Shown piece after piece: positions 47,131-56,137 of a stretch of 64,000 nucleotides of DNA; position 1 is the stretch's first letter, and each line of letters starts with the position of its first letter. The notes beneath the pieces were generated by a model, which was not told the origin of the DNA, searched no databases, and worked only from the letters and a program-made list of their open reading frames with translations. Position numbers and translations under genes: made by a program. Source of the stretch: Nevskia ramosa DSM 11499 (GTDB lineage Bacteria > Pseudomonadota > Gammaproteobacteria > Nevskiales > Nevskiaceae); assembly GCF_000420645.1 (NCBI RefSeq), contig NZ_ATVI01000007.1, positions 426,934 to 490,933 on the forward strand, read 5' to 3'.

Positions 47131-48666
47131 TCAGCTGTAAAGCCGACGCAGCTCGGTCTTGACGAGCTTGCCGTTCGGGTTGCGCGGCATCGTCTCGATC
47201 ACGTGCAGCGCTTTCGGCAGCTTGTAGCGCGCCAGTCGTGGCGCGACGAAGGCGAGCAGCGTCTCCAGATCAAGCGCCTGCCCGGCCTTCAGCACGGCGA
47301 TCACGACCACGGTTTCGCCCCAGCGAGCGTCGGGCGCGCCGATCACCGCGGCTTCGGCAATCGCCGGATGTTCGTAGAGCAGGCTTTCGATCTCGGCCGG
47401 ATAGATGTTCTCGCCGCCACTGATGATCATGTCCTTGAGGCGATCGCAGATGTAGTAGAAGCCTTCGTCGTCGAAGTAGGCGCCATCGCCGCTGTGCAGC
47501 CAGCCGTCGGCATCGATCGCCGCGGCCGTCTCCGCAGGGCGCTGCCAGTAGCCCGGGGTGATGTTGCCGCCGCGCATGCAGATCTCGCCGCGCTCGCCCG
47601 GCGTGGTGATCGTGTTGCCATCGCTGTCGATCAGCTTGACCTCGGTCAGCAGGCCGGGCCGGCCGCAGGAGCCGAGCTTGGTCGTCGCCCGGCCGGTTTC
47701 GAGAAAGGTGGCGCCGGTCGAGGACTCGGTCATGCCGTAGCACTGGCTGACCGGAATGTTGCGCGACTCGTAGGTGCGCAGCAGCGGCTCGGGCACCGGC
47801 GCGCCGCCGGCCACGATCAGACGCATCGCCGACAAATCGGTGCTCGCGAAGCGTGGGTGCTGGCTGGCGAACAGCATCATCGCCGGCACCGCGAAGCTCA
47901 CGGTCACCCGGTAGTGCTCCAGCGCATCCAGGAACTGCCCGGCTTCGAAGCCCTGCTGGAGCACGACGTGGCCGCCGATCAGCAAGGTCGGCAGCAGCGC
48001 CACGCAGAGGCCACCGCTATGAAACAGCGGCGCGCAGTTCAGGGTCACGTCCTGCGACGTGTAATCGCTGGCCAGCAGCCAATTGAGATTGTTGGTCCAC
48101 AGGTTGCGATTGCTGAGCATCACGCCCTTGGGTTTGCCGGTGGTGCCGGAGGTGTAGATCAGCACCACGACGTCATCCGGCTTGCCATCGATCGCGTCGG
48201 GAATTGCCAGGTCTGCGGCAAGCTGTGCGTCCAGCGCCTCCCAGCCCGGCTGGGTGGCGCCGAGCAGCAGGCGTCGCCGTACCGGCAGATCGGCCAGCGC
48301 CGGTTCGATCAGCGGCGCGTGCTGCGCGTCGGCAACCAGGGTGTGGATGCTGGCATCGCGGATGATGTCGGCCAGCTCGGTGCGCGACAGCCGATAGTTC
48401 AGCGGCGCGAAGATCGCACCGATGCGGGCGCAGGCGAACAGCGCGACCAGGATCAGCGCGTGGTTCAGGCCCAGCCAGGCGACACGATCGCCAGCCTGCA
48501 CGCCGCCGTGCACGAATACCGCGGCCATCTGCTCGATCTGCCGCTGCATCTCGCCATAACTCGTGGTTCGGCCTTCGAAGCTCACTGCCGGTCTTTCGGG
48601 CATCCGCAAGGCGCGGCGGCGGAACGATTCGGCGAAGCCCTGGGGGTCGAGACGGGAGGTCGGCAT
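47131..48666 (-). CDS. Acyl-CoA synthetase (AMP-dependent ligase)
   Basis: A 511-aa ANL-family ligase. The AMP/ATP loop is VLIYTSGTTGKPKGVML (residues about 165-180), CYGMTESS is the A5-like motif, and YYICDRLKDMIISGGENIYP holds the D/GENxxP motifs; PRNPNGKLVKTEL near the end has the catalytic Lys. It activates a carboxylic acid to an acyl-AMP and then an acyl-CoA. Start ATG 48666 (MPTSRLDP); the longer upstream frame overlaps the divergent Nudix promoter. Chain-length or aromatic specificity cannot be told by eye. Confidence 0.92.
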   Translation of the reverse strand: MPTSRLDPQGFAESFRRRALRMPERPAVSFEGRTTSYGEMQRQIEQMAAVFVHGGVQAGDRVAWLGLNHALILVALFACARIGAIFAPLNYRLSRTELADIIRDASIHTLVADAQHAPLIEPALADLPVRRRLLLGATQPGWEALDAQLAADLAIPDAIDGKPDDVVVLIYTSGTTGKPKGVMLSNRNLWTNNLNWLLASDYTSQDVTLNCAPLFHSGGLCVALLPTLLIGGHVVLQQGFEAGQFLDALEHYRVTVSFAVPAMMLFASQHPRFASTDLSAMRLIVAGGAPVPEPLLRTYESRNIPVSQCYGMTESSTGATFLETGRATTKLGSCGRPGLLTEVKLIDSDGNTITTPGERGEICMRGGNITPGYWQRPAETAAAIDADGWLHSGDGAYFDDEGFYYICDRLKDMIISGGENIYPAEIESLLYEHPAIAEAAVIGAPDARWGETVVVIAVLKAGQALDLETLLAFVAPRLARYKLPKALHVIETMPRNPNGKLVKTELRRLYS

Positions 48667-48766
48667 GGCGGTCGGGTCGTCGTGGATGCGGCGCAGCGGG
48701 CACACCCGGCTGCGATCGTCGAAAATAGTCGGGTACCGTATCAATTTCCTCGTTCCGGAAGCAGAC

Positions 48767-49588
48767 ATGCCCGACACCGCTGCCATCGCCCCTGCCCGCC
48801 TCGCGGCGACCATCCTGCTGCTGCGCGACGACCCTGCCGCTGTCGACGCGAAAATCGAAGCTCAGATGGAAGTCTTCATGGTGGTGCGCCATCAGCAGAT
48901 CGATTTCGCATCCGGCGCGCTGGTGTTTCCGGGCGGCAAGCTCGCGGCCGGCGATAGCGATTCGCGCCTCGCCCAGCTGTGCTCGGGCGCCGATGACCTG
49001 TCGACCGAGCAGCTGGCACTGAGGGTCGCGGCGATCCGCGAAGCCTTCGAGGAAAGCGGCGTGCTGCTGGCGCGCAAGCGTGGCGCGGCCAAGCTCATTG
49101 GTGCTGAAGTGCTCGACGCGCTCGATCACTACCGCAAGCCGCTCGACAAGGGTGCAATCGGTATCGTCGAGATGCTCGAAAGCGAAGGCCTGGAACTGGC
49201 CTGCGAAGCGCTGGTGCCGTTCGCACACTGGGTCACGCCGACCTTCATGCCGAAGCGCTTCGACACTTACTTCTTCCTCGCCGTGGCGCCGTCCGAACAG
49301 GTGGCCGGTCATGACGGCCGGGAGATGGTCGACTCGGTCTGGCTGCGTCCGGCGGCTGTGATCGCCGAGGCAGCAGCAGGCACCCGGACCCTGGTGCCGG
49401 CCACCTTGCTGAACGTCGAGAAGCTCGGTGAGCAGACCACCGTCGCTGGCGCACTCGCCGCGGCCCGCAAGCAGCCGCCGGTGATGGTGCTGCCGGAAGT
49501 CGTCGAGCAGGCCGATGGCGCCGAAGGCAAGCGAACGCTGCGGATTCCGGGCAACGCCGGCTACAAGGTCACCAAATTCACGTTCTGA
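48767..49588 (+). CDS. Nudix hydrolase, NUDT19/RP2p-like
   Basis: A 273-aa Nudix protein. The Nudix box is interrupted: GGKLAAGDSDSR then, after about 30 residues, LRVAAIREAFEESGVLL, giving REx2EExG with an insertion. This insertion is known in NUDT19-like CoA diphosphatases, which act on CoA and acyl-CoA. Start ATG 48767. Its position opposite an acyl-CoA ligase fits a CoA-related role. Divergent promoters share the 100-bp gap. Confidence 0.85.
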   Translation: MPDTAAIAPARLAATILLLRDDPAAVDAKIEAQMEVFMVVRHQQIDFASGALVFPGGKLAAGDSDSRLAQLCSGADDLSTEQLALRVAAIREAFEESGVLLARKRGAAKLIGAEVLDALDHYRKPLDKGAIGIVEMLESEGLELACEALVPFAHWVTPTFMPKRFDTYFFLAVAPSEQVAGHDGREMVDSVWLRPAAVIAEAAAGTRTLVPATLLNVEKLGEQTTVAGALAAARKQPPVMVLPEVVEQADGAEGKRTLRIPGNAGYKVTKFTF

Positions 49589-49675
49589 CCTAGGTTCTCG
49601 GGCTGCCCCTCGCTTTACAGCGCAGCGCAGCAATCGGGACAGTAGCGGCCCCTGCTTCACCGGTCTTCCGATCCA

Positions 49676-50560
49676 ATGCTGGCGACGATCTCCTCCACCT
49701 ATCTGCCGATCGCGCTGGCCGTGATCATGCTCGGACTCGGCCTGTCGCTGACCACGGCCGACTTCCGTCGCGTGCTGACCCAGCCGCGGGCCGTCGCCGT
49801 GGCGCTGGTCGTGCAGGTGCTGATCCTGCCGGCGATCGCGTTCGGGTTGTGCCTCGCCTTTGCGCTGCCGCCGGAACTGGCGGTCGGCCTGATGGTGCTC
49901 GCCGCTTCGCCCGGTGGCACCAGCGCCAATCTGTTCAGCCATCTGGCGCGCGGTGACGTGGCGCTGAACATCACGCTGACGGCGGTGAACTCGGTGCTGG
50001 CGATCATCAGCCTGCCGCTGATCATCAATCTGGCGCTGGTGCACTTCATCGGCGAAGGACGCAGCGTGCCGCTGCAGTTCTCGAAGGTGGCGCAGGTGGT
50101 GGCGATCGTCATCGTGCCGGTACTCGTCGGCATGCTGCTGCGCAATCGTCGGCCGGCGCTGGCGATCCGCTTCGAGACGCCGGTGAAGCTCTTTTCAATC
50201 CTGTTCCTGATCCTGCTGGTGGTGCTGATCATGGTCAGCGGCTGGAAAACCATTGCCCAGCACATGGCCAGCGTTGGCAGTGCCGCGCTGCTGTTCAATC
50301 TGATGAGTCTGGCGATCGGCTACAACCTGCCGCGCCTGCTCGGCCTAGGCCGCCCGCAGGCGATCGCCATCGGCATGGAGATCGGCGTGCACAACTCGGC
50401 GCTGGCCATCGCCATCGCCTTGTCGCCGCTGCTGCTGAACCAGCCGGCGATGGCGATCCCGGCAACGCTGTACAGCCCGATCATGATGGCGACTGCGGGC
50501 CTGTTCGCGTTCTGGCTGACGCGGGGCAATCGCAACGGCACCACTCATCGTGATGAATAA
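49676..50560 (+). CDS. Bile acid:sodium symporter family (BASS) transporter
   Basis: A 294-aa inner-membrane protein with about nine or ten hydrophobic helices. SPGGTSANLFSHLARGDVALNITLTAVN matches the conserved crossover region of ASBT-type transporters. MGLEIGVHN-type IGMEIGVHNSALAIAIA is the second signature. It probably imports organic anions such as bile acids, steroids or pantoate with sodium. Start ATG 49676; the end overlaps the next gene by eight bases. Confidence 0.9.
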   Translation: MLATISSTYLPIALAVIMLGLGLSLTTADFRRVLTQPRAVAVALVVQVLILPAIAFGLCLAFALPPELAVGLMVLAASPGGTSANLFSHLARGDVALNITLTAVNSVLAIISLPLIINLALVHFIGEGRSVPLQFSKVAQVVAIVIVPVLVGMLLRNRRPALAIRFETPVKLFSILFLILLVVLIMVSGWKTIAQHMASVGSAALLFNLMSLAIGYNLPRLLGLGRPQAIAIGMEIGVHNSALAIAIALSPLLLNQPAMAIPATLYSPIMMATAGLFAFWLTRGNRNGTTHRDE

Positions 50561-51215
50561 CTCGCATACCTGGATCGCGGCGCTGGCGACGATCGCGGTG
50601 CTGATCTGCTACGAAGCGCTGCAGGCGTTGATGCGCTGGCGCACGCCGGAGCGCGTTGCCCGTACTGCGCACACGCGTCTGCGCGAAGAATGGTTCGCGG
50701 CTGTGTCCAGCCATCCGGGTTCGGAACTGCTTGCCGTGCAGACGCTGCGCAACTCGTTGATGTCGGCCACGATGACCGCCTCGACCGCCGTGCTCGGCCT
50801 GGTGGCCACGGTGAGCCTCGCCGCACCCTCGCTGCATGCTCGTTTCAGCGATCCGGACGGCCTGGTGCTGATCACGCCCAGCCTGATGCTGGAGCTGGTC
50901 TTGCTGAGCCTGCTGTTCGCGTCATTGGTCTGCTCGGCGATGGCCGTGCGCTACTACAACCACGCCGGCTTCATCGCCGGCATGCCTTGCGAATCGCCGG
51001 GCCGGCAGCGCTGGAACGACGCCGGACGAGTCTGCGTGCGACGCGGCGGCGTGTTGTACAGCTGGGGCCTGCGTTATCTGGTGCTGGTCGCGCCGATTCT
51101 GGCCGCGACCCTGCATCCCTACGCAGGACCGCCGGCAGCGCTGCTGGTGGTCTGCGTGCTGTACGGCTTCGATCGCAGCGAGACGCCGGTGTCAGTCTCT
51201 GTATCGCTGCGCTGA
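50553..51215 (+). CDS. DUF599 family membrane protein
   Basis: A 220-aa protein with about four hydrophobic helices. The start WIAALATIAVLICYEALQ, then LLAVQTLRNSLMSATMTASTAVLGL, matches the DUF599 opening (a helix, charged loop, then NxLRNxxMxxS-type helix). Function unknown in the family. It overlaps the transporter stop (ATG 50553 within the 3' end), so the two genes are coupled. It runs convergently into the acyl-CoA dehydrogenase with a four-base gap. Confidence 0.82.
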   Translation: MNNSHTWIAALATIAVLICYEALQALMRWRTPERVARTAHTRLREEWFAAVSSHPGSELLAVQTLRNSLMSATMTASTAVLGLVATVSLAAPSLHARFSDPDGLVLITPSLMLELVLLSLLFASLVCSAMAVRYYNHAGFIAGMPCESPGRQRWNDAGRVCVRRGGVLYSWGLRYLVLVAPILAATLHPYAGPPAALLVVCVLYGFDRSETPVSVSVSLR

Positions 51216-51219
51216 AGGA

Positions 51220-52350
51220 TCAAGCCGCCAGGCTGCGTCCGATGATGATTTTCTGGATGTCCGAGGTGCCTTCGTAGATCTGGCAGACGCGAACATCGCG
51301 ATAGATGCGTTCGACCGGAAAATCCTCGACATAGCCGTAGCCGCCGAAAGTCTGGATCGCGACCGAGCAGACGGCCTCTGCCGTTTCCGAAGCAAACAGC
51401 TTGGCCATGCAGGCCTGCTCCAGACAAGGCACGCCGGCGTCCTTCATCCGCGCGGCCGACAGCACCAGCTGGCGCGCCGCTTCGAGCTTGGTCTTGGCAT
51501 CGACGAGCCGGAAATTGACCGCCTGATGATCCATCAGCCGCTTGCCGAACGAGGTGCGCTCGCCGGCGTAGCGAATCGCCGCATCGAGCGCAGCCTGGGC
51601 CATGCCCACACTTTGCGAGGCGATGCCGATGCGGCCTGATTCGAGGCTCGACAGCGCGATCTTGTAGCCCTCGCCTTCACCGCCGATCATCGCGGCTAGC
51701 GGCAGTTCCAGGTCATCAAACTGCAGGCTGCAGGTGTCGGAAGCCTTCTGGCCGAGCTTGTGCTCGATCTTCGACACGCTGTAACCGGTGCTGTCGGTCG
51801 GCACCAGGAACGCCGAGATGCCGCGCTTGGTGTTGGCCGGATCGGTGACCGCGAAGACGATCGTGTAGCGGCCGATCTTGCCGCTGGTGATGAACTGCTT
51901 GGCACCGTTGATGACGTAGCGATCGCCGTGACGCACGGCGCGGGTGCGCAGCGCGGAGGCATCGGAACCGGCCTGGCTTTCGGTCAGCGCGAACGCGCCG
52001 ATGAACTCGCCACGCGCGGCCGGGCGCAGCACCTCGGCTTTGTGCGCATCCGAACCATAGCGTTCGAGGATCGCGCAGAACGGCGCGTTATGGACCGACA
52101 TCACCGTCGACACCGCACCGTCGCCTTCGGCCACGGCCATCAGCGCCAGCGCGTAGGAGACGTAATCGGCGCCCGCGCCGTCCCAGTCCGGCGACACCGT
52201 CATGCCCAGCAGGCCGATGCTGGCCAGGCCTTCGAACACCGCCGGCTCGATCGCCAGCGCCTTTTCGCGCGCGGCAGCACCGGGGGCCAGCACTTCACGC
52301 GAGTAGCGGCGCGCGGCGTCGTCGACCAGTCTTTGTTCTTCAGTCAGCAT
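51220..52350 (-). CDS. Acyl-CoA dehydrogenase
   Basis: A 376-aa flavoprotein dehydrogenase. FALTESQAGSDASALRT is the FAD/substrate signature, KQFITSG follows, and the C-terminal QTFGGYGYVEDFPVERIYRDVRVCQIYEGTSDIQK includes the catalytic Glu (in YEGTSD) region. It introduces the alpha,beta double bond of a short-chain acyl-CoA, feeding electrons to ETF. Start ATG 52350; the open frame upstream to 52671 is not coding. It lies convergent with the DUF599 gene. Confidence 0.93.
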   Translation of the reverse strand: MLTEEQRLVDDAARRYSREVLAPGAAAREKALAIEPAVFEGLASIGLLGMTVSPDWDGAGADYVSYALALMAVAEGDGAVSTVMSVHNAPFCAILERYGSDAHKAEVLRPAARGEFIGAFALTESQAGSDASALRTRAVRHGDRYVINGAKQFITSGKIGRYTIVFAVTDPANTKRGISAFLVPTDSTGYSVSKIEHKLGQKASDTCSLQFDDLELPLAAMIGGEGEGYKIALSSLESGRIGIASQSVGMAQAALDAAIRYAGERTSFGKRLMDHQAVNFRLVDAKTKLEAARQLVLSAARMKDAGVPCLEQACMAKLFASETAEAVCSVAIQTFGGYGYVEDFPVERIYRDVRVCQIYEGTSDIQKIIIGRSLAA

Positions 52351-52705
52351 GAGTTCGTAAGGTTCGGTTCGAGGGAGATGCAAGCGTCGACAGGCCTGTA
52401 CAAGCTTGCTGCAGCGCTTGCGCGCTTGTGCGGCCCATCGTGAAAGCCGGATTGTGGCGGGTCTGCTGACCGTTCGCCCCAGCCATTTGGCCGGGGTTTG
52501 CACTCCGTTGACCGGAGCCCGTTGCGGCTTGATGCTGGGCAAGTGCCGAAAGTCTGCGATCAACGGATAAGCTACGCCGACAAGCAGAATGAGGAATTCG
52601 GCGCGCAAGCACCTATACTCGCGTGCCGGCGGTAGTCGTGAGCTTGCAACAAGCTTGCAGCACTGGCGCAATCACACAATCACATCTAAAGACATCAGGA
52701 GCCCC

Positions 52706-53149
52706 ATGGCCAAAGTAGCCTCGAAGACCACGACCAAGACCGCCCCGACCAAGGCCGCTGCCAAGCCGGCCGCGACCAAGGCTGCTGCGACCAAAGCAGC
52801 CGCCAAGCCGAAGGCCGCCGAACCGGCAGCACTGAAGCCGATCAAGGAAACGCTGAACAAGACCGGGCTGATCGCCCACCTCGTCACCCATAGCGGCATC
52901 GAAGCGAAGGGCGTCAAGAAGGTGCTGGAAGCGCTGGAAGGCGCGATCGCCTCGTCGGTCAGCAAGAAGGGCGCAGGCTCGTTCGTGCTGCCGGGCTACC
53001 TGAAGATCTCGGCGGTCAAGGTTCCGGCCAAGCCGAAGCGCAAGGGCATCAACCGCTTCACCGGCCAGGAGCAGACCTTCGCCGCCAAGCCGGCCTCGCT
53101 GAAGATCCGCGTGCGTCCGCTGAAGAAGCTGAAGGACGCGGTGGCCTGA
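52706..53149 (+). CDS. HU-family DNA-binding protein with Lys/Ala-rich N-terminal tail
   Basis: A 147-aa nucleoid protein. The first 45 residues are almost only Ala, Lys, Thr and Pro, a histone-H1-like tail. An HU/IHF fold follows from about 50 (LNKTGLIAHLVTHSGIEAKGVKKVL, then GSFVLPGYLKI). The beta-arm region has INRFTGQEQTFAAKPASLKIRV and the end is LKKLKDAVA. It binds and bends DNA; the tail may tune compaction. Start ATG 52706 has AGGAG upstream, and a strong terminator follows. Confidence 0.9.
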   Translation: MAKVASKTTTKTAPTKAAAKPAATKAAATKAAAKPKAAEPAALKPIKETLNKTGLIAHLVTHSGIEAKGVKKVLEALEGAIASSVSKKGAGSFVLPGYLKISAVKVPAKPKRKGINRFTGQEQTFAAKPASLKIRVRPLKKLKDAVA

Positions 53150-53170
53150 TCGGCCATTCGCTGAAGTCTT

Positions 53171-53240
53171 GACCGCCGGCCTTCACGCCGGGCGGTCCTG
53201 AACGAAGGGCGACGACCGCAGGGTCGTCGCCCTTTGTCGT
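53171..53240 (+). terminator. Tandem hairpins, terminator of the HU gene
   Basis: GACCGCC...GGCGGTC (53171-53197) is followed by a perfect 13-bp stem AAGGGCGACGACC / GGTCGTCGCCCTT (53205-53234) and TTGTCGTTT. The remaining gap to 53501 is AT-richer (TTTAATTATTAGGTC, GATATAAC) and probably holds the promoter of the next gene. No other gene is visible in the 352-bp gap. Confidence 0.85.
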
Positions 53241-53501
53241 TTCCGACGGCAGACGGCAAGCGACCAGCGGGCGGGCGGCGACGGGCTCTCATCGGAGAAC
53301 CGTCAGGCCTTATTCCGGCGCGAAACATGCTTATGCAATTATGAGCAGCCAGCTTCAAGCAATCGCTGTCGACCATTTTTCGCGCATCAGACGGGCTCGA
53401 TAGAACTCGATCGCAGGTGACTGGCGGTAACATTTAATTATTAGGTCATACCGATATAACAAGCGGCCTCGCATACTTCCTCATCTGCTGATTGGAATCC
53501 C

Positions 53502-54965
53502 ATGTCGACCTCGAACACTGACCCACGCTGTCCAGCAGTCGCCATCATCGGGGCTGGCTTCAGCGGCACGATGGTCGCCGTCAATCTGCTTCGCGAGGCG
53601 ACCGGCCCGCTGCGGGTGATCCTGATCGAGCGTGCCGACGCTGCCGGTCTCGGCGTGGCCTATCGCGAGCAGCCGGACTGTCATCTGCTGAACGTGCGCG
53701 CCGAAGGCATGAGCGCGTTTCCGGATCAGCCCTCGCACTTCCTGAAGTGGCTTGCCGAACATCGCGGCGATGAAGCGCTGGTCAACCCGGCCGCGTTCCT
53801 GCCGCGTCGTCTCTATGGCGTCTATCTGCGCTCGATCCTCGCCGAAGCCGCCGCCACCTCGCGCCGCGACGTGCGCCTGGAACTGGTGCATGACGAAGTG
53901 CTCGGCGTTGCCGCAAGCGAGCGCGAAATCCGCTTGCGCATGGCCAAGGGCAACTCGATCACTGCACAGCGCGTGGTACTGGCGATGGGCAACCCCGGCC
54001 CGGCCGATCCGCCTGCCGACGATCCCTCTTTCTATTCAAGCCCGCTGTACCAGAGCCACGCCTGGTCCACGCATGGCCTGATCTCGGTACGCCACGACGA
54101 TGCCGTGCTGCTGATCGGCTCCGGCCTGACCACGCTGGACTGGCTGGCCGCCCTGCACGAGCGCGGCCATCGCGGGCCGATCCATGTCGTCTCGCGGCGC
54201 GGCCTGCTGCCGCGCGCGCATGCGGTCGCGCCGCGGCATGTGCTGAGCTTCGATCTGTTCGCGGTGCCGCCGACGGTGCGCCAGCTGATGCGCGTGATCC
54301 GCAACGAGATCGATACCGTGATTGCCGAAGGCGGCGACTGGCGCTCGGTAATGGACGCGCTGCGTCCGCACGGCCAGCGCCTGTGGCAGCGCCTGTCGCG
54401 CCCGGAGCAGCTGCGCTTCCTGCGCCATGCCCGCACCTATTGGGACATCCACCGCCATCGCGCGGCACCGCGCATCGTCGAGACCGTCAACCGGCTGACC
54501 CAGCGTGGTCAGCTCGAAGTGCTGGCTGCGCGGCCGATCAGCTACGCGGACAACGGCGATGCCGTCGAGGTGCAATTGCGCACGCGCGGCGGCAAACAGA
54601 CGATCACCCGCACCGTGCAGAGAGTCGTCAACTGCACCGGCCCGGACAGCAACTATCGGCGCCTGAACCATCCGCTGCTGCAGTCGCTGCGCGAGCAGGG
54701 GCTGGCGACAGTCGACACCCTGGGCCTGGGCCTGGAAACCGACGCGGCCGGCGGCCTGGTCGAACGTGATGGCGGTGCCTCGGCACGCGTGTTCACCCTG
54801 GGCCCGACCCGCAAGGGCGAGCTTTGGGAAACCACCGCCGTGCCGGAAATCCGCGGCCAGGCGCAGACCCTGGCGAGGCATCTGTTGAGCGTCATCGCCG
54901 CTGCCCAGCCGTCGCGCCGCGAGCCGGCCAACGACCCGGTGCTGGCTGCGCTGCACGCAGGCTGA
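53502..54965 (+). CDS. FAD/NAD(P)-binding oxidoreductase
   Basis: A 487-aa flavoprotein of the NAD_binding_9/HpyO-like group. VAIIGAGFSGTMVAVNLLRE is the Rossmann FAD loop, VLAMGNPGP a second structural motif, DDAVLLIGSGLTTLDWLAAL the NAD(P) Rossmann loop, and VVNCTGPDSNYRRL a distal flavin motif. Homologues include flavin hydroxylases and uncharacterised proteins, so the reaction cannot be named. Start ATG 53502. A terminator follows at 55030. Confidence 0.85.
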   Translation: MSTSNTDPRCPAVAIIGAGFSGTMVAVNLLREATGPLRVILIERADAAGLGVAYREQPDCHLLNVRAEGMSAFPDQPSHFLKWLAEHRGDEALVNPAAFLPRRLYGVYLRSILAEAAATSRRDVRLELVHDEVLGVAASEREIRLRMAKGNSITAQRVVLAMGNPGPADPPADDPSFYSSPLYQSHAWSTHGLISVRHDDAVLLIGSGLTTLDWLAALHERGHRGPIHVVSRRGLLPRAHAVAPRHVLSFDLFAVPPTVRQLMRVIRNEIDTVIAEGGDWRSVMDALRPHGQRLWQRLSRPEQLRFLRHARTYWDIHRHRAAPRIVETVNRLTQRGQLEVLAARPISYADNGDAVEVQLRTRGGKQTITRTVQRVVNCTGPDSNYRRLNHPLLQSLREQGLATVDTLGLGLETDAAGGLVERDGGASARVFTLGPTRKGELWETTAVPEIRGQAQTLARHLLSVIAAAQPSRREPANDPVLAALHAG

Positions 54966-55029
54966 AGCAGCCGGCTGCGCCCTTCCCGGAGATCAGGGGG
55001 GGCGGCATCAAGCCTTGATGGCCTGAAAC

Positions 55030-55067
55030 AAAAGCGCCCGGAGCGAAATTTCGCCCGGGCGCTTTTT
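55030..55067 (+). terminator. Rho-independent terminator, probably bidirectional
   Basis: AAAAGCGCCCG (55030-55040) pairs with CGGGCGCTTTT (55056-55066), with GCGAAATTTCGC folding in the loop, followed by TTTGTC. It ends the FAD oxidoreductase gene. Confidence 0.85.
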
Positions 55068-55093
55068 GTCGGGTCTTTATTCCATTAATTGAT

Positions 55094-55113
55094 ATATAAA
55101 AATTCCTTTATAT
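55094..55113. promoter_or_regulatory. ModE-like inverted repeat upstream of the Mop gene
   Basis: ATATAAA-AATTCC-TTTATAT is a 7-bp inverted repeat with 6-base spacer, in an AT-rich patch unlike the rest of the window. ModE operators have the form TATATA-N6-TATATA. It lies 72 bp upstream of the molybdenum-binding Mop gene, where a ModE site or a strong promoter would be expected. Confidence 0.45.
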
Positions 55114-55184
55114 TTCTTTATTGAATATCAATCGCCCCGTACAGTCTCGTTCCGTTATCAACCACCGCGTTTCAGGAGCGAGTC

Positions 55185-55400
55185 ATGGTCATCCACGCGA
55201 TCAACAGCAGAAACCAAATCCCGGGCCGGATCGTCGAGATCGTGCTCGGCCCGGTGGTGTCCGAAGTCGATGTCGAAACCGAGTCCGGCATCGTCACTTC
55301 GATCGTCACCACCCGTTCGATCAAGAGCCTGAATCTGCAGGTCGGCACCGAAGTGCTGGCCGTGTTCAAGGCCACCGAAGTGATGCTCGCGAAGATCTGA
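55185..55400 (+). CDS. Molybdenum-pterin-binding protein, single TOBE/Mop domain
   Basis: A 71-aa Mop-type protein. INSRNQIPGRIVEIVLGPVVSEVDVETESG is the TOBE strand pattern, and SIVTTRSIKSLNLQVGTEVLAVFKATEVML completes the single domain. Such proteins assemble as hexamers that store or buffer molybdate. Start ATG 55185 has GGAG upstream. It fits with a molybdopterin oxidoreductase 6 kb to the right and may be Mo-regulated. Confidence 0.88.
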   Translation: MVIHAINSRNQIPGRIVEIVLGPVVSEVDVETESGIVTSIVTTRSIKSLNLQVGTEVLAVFKATEVMLAKI

Positions 55401-55446
55401 GCCCGTCTTCACCGGCCTTCTTCCCTCGTCAACGAGCACCGCGCCC

Positions 55447-56058
55447 ATGTGCCTGATCATCCACCAGCCTGAAGAACTCACGACACCCGTCGCGCTGCTG
55501 CGCTCGGCCGCCGAGTACAACCCGGACGGTTTCGGCTTCATGGGGTTCGATGCCTCCGGCAAGCTGCGTATCGAGCGCAGCCCGAACGCCGATGTCGAAC
55601 TGGCAACGCGCCTGGCCGAGGAGTTCGCCGGGCGCAACTGCGCGTTCCATTTCCGGCGCCGCACGCGAGGCTCGTCGCACGCCGAGAACCTGCATCCGTT
55701 CAAGATCGCGCCCGGTCTTTACCTGATGCACAACGGCACCGCGAAGGTCGAGATCCGCCAGGCCGGGCGCTCGGACACCTGGCATCTGGTGAACGACTAT
55801 CTGGCGCCGTTCCTGAGCAGCCGGCGGAAGCTGATCTACGACCGCGCCTTCCGCCACATCCTCGATGCCTGGCTGGGGCCGCAGAACCGCATCGTGTTTC
55901 TCGATGAGACCGAGGGCCGCATCGAGCTGCTGCATCGCGCCGATGGCTTCGACTGGAATGGCCTGTGGCTCAGCAATACGCGCTGGGTCGATCGCAGCCT
56001 GCTGTCGCTGGCCGGCCATGACGGCGTCTATCGCGCGACCGAGGCCTCGTTCTGCTGA
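55447..56058 (+). CDS. Class II glutamine amidotransferase-like (Ntn hydrolase) protein
   Basis: A 203-aa protein that begins MCLIIH, so after Met removal Cys2 would be the nucleophile of a class II amidotransferase. NPDGFGFMGFD, NCAFHFRRRTRGSSHAENLHPF (the loop that binds glutamine in family members) and LYLMHNGTAKV (HNG oxyanion region) support the fold. No second catalytic domain is attached, so it may be a glutaminase or a stand-alone hydrolase. Start ATG 55447. Confidence 0.82.
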   Translation: MCLIIHQPEELTTPVALLRSAAEYNPDGFGFMGFDASGKLRIERSPNADVELATRLAEEFAGRNCAFHFRRRTRGSSHAENLHPFKIAPGLYLMHNGTAKVEIRQAGRSDTWHLVNDYLAPFLSSRRKLIYDRAFRHILDAWLGPQNRIVFLDETEGRIELLHRADGFDWNGLWLSNTRWVDRSLLSLAGHDGVYRATEASFC

Positions 56059-56137
56059 ACGAGAGACCGACGTTCTGCTGAAGGGGCGAGCAGGCCCTGC
56101 TGAAAAACCATAACGATCAAGAATCAAGGGAAGCGTC

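Noticed and set aside
53205..53240. Hairpin considered as a small RNA or tRNA-like structure
   Set aside because: It is a simple stem followed by a T-rich tail, explained as a terminator. No cloverleaf or CCA end could be built here or anywhere in the window.
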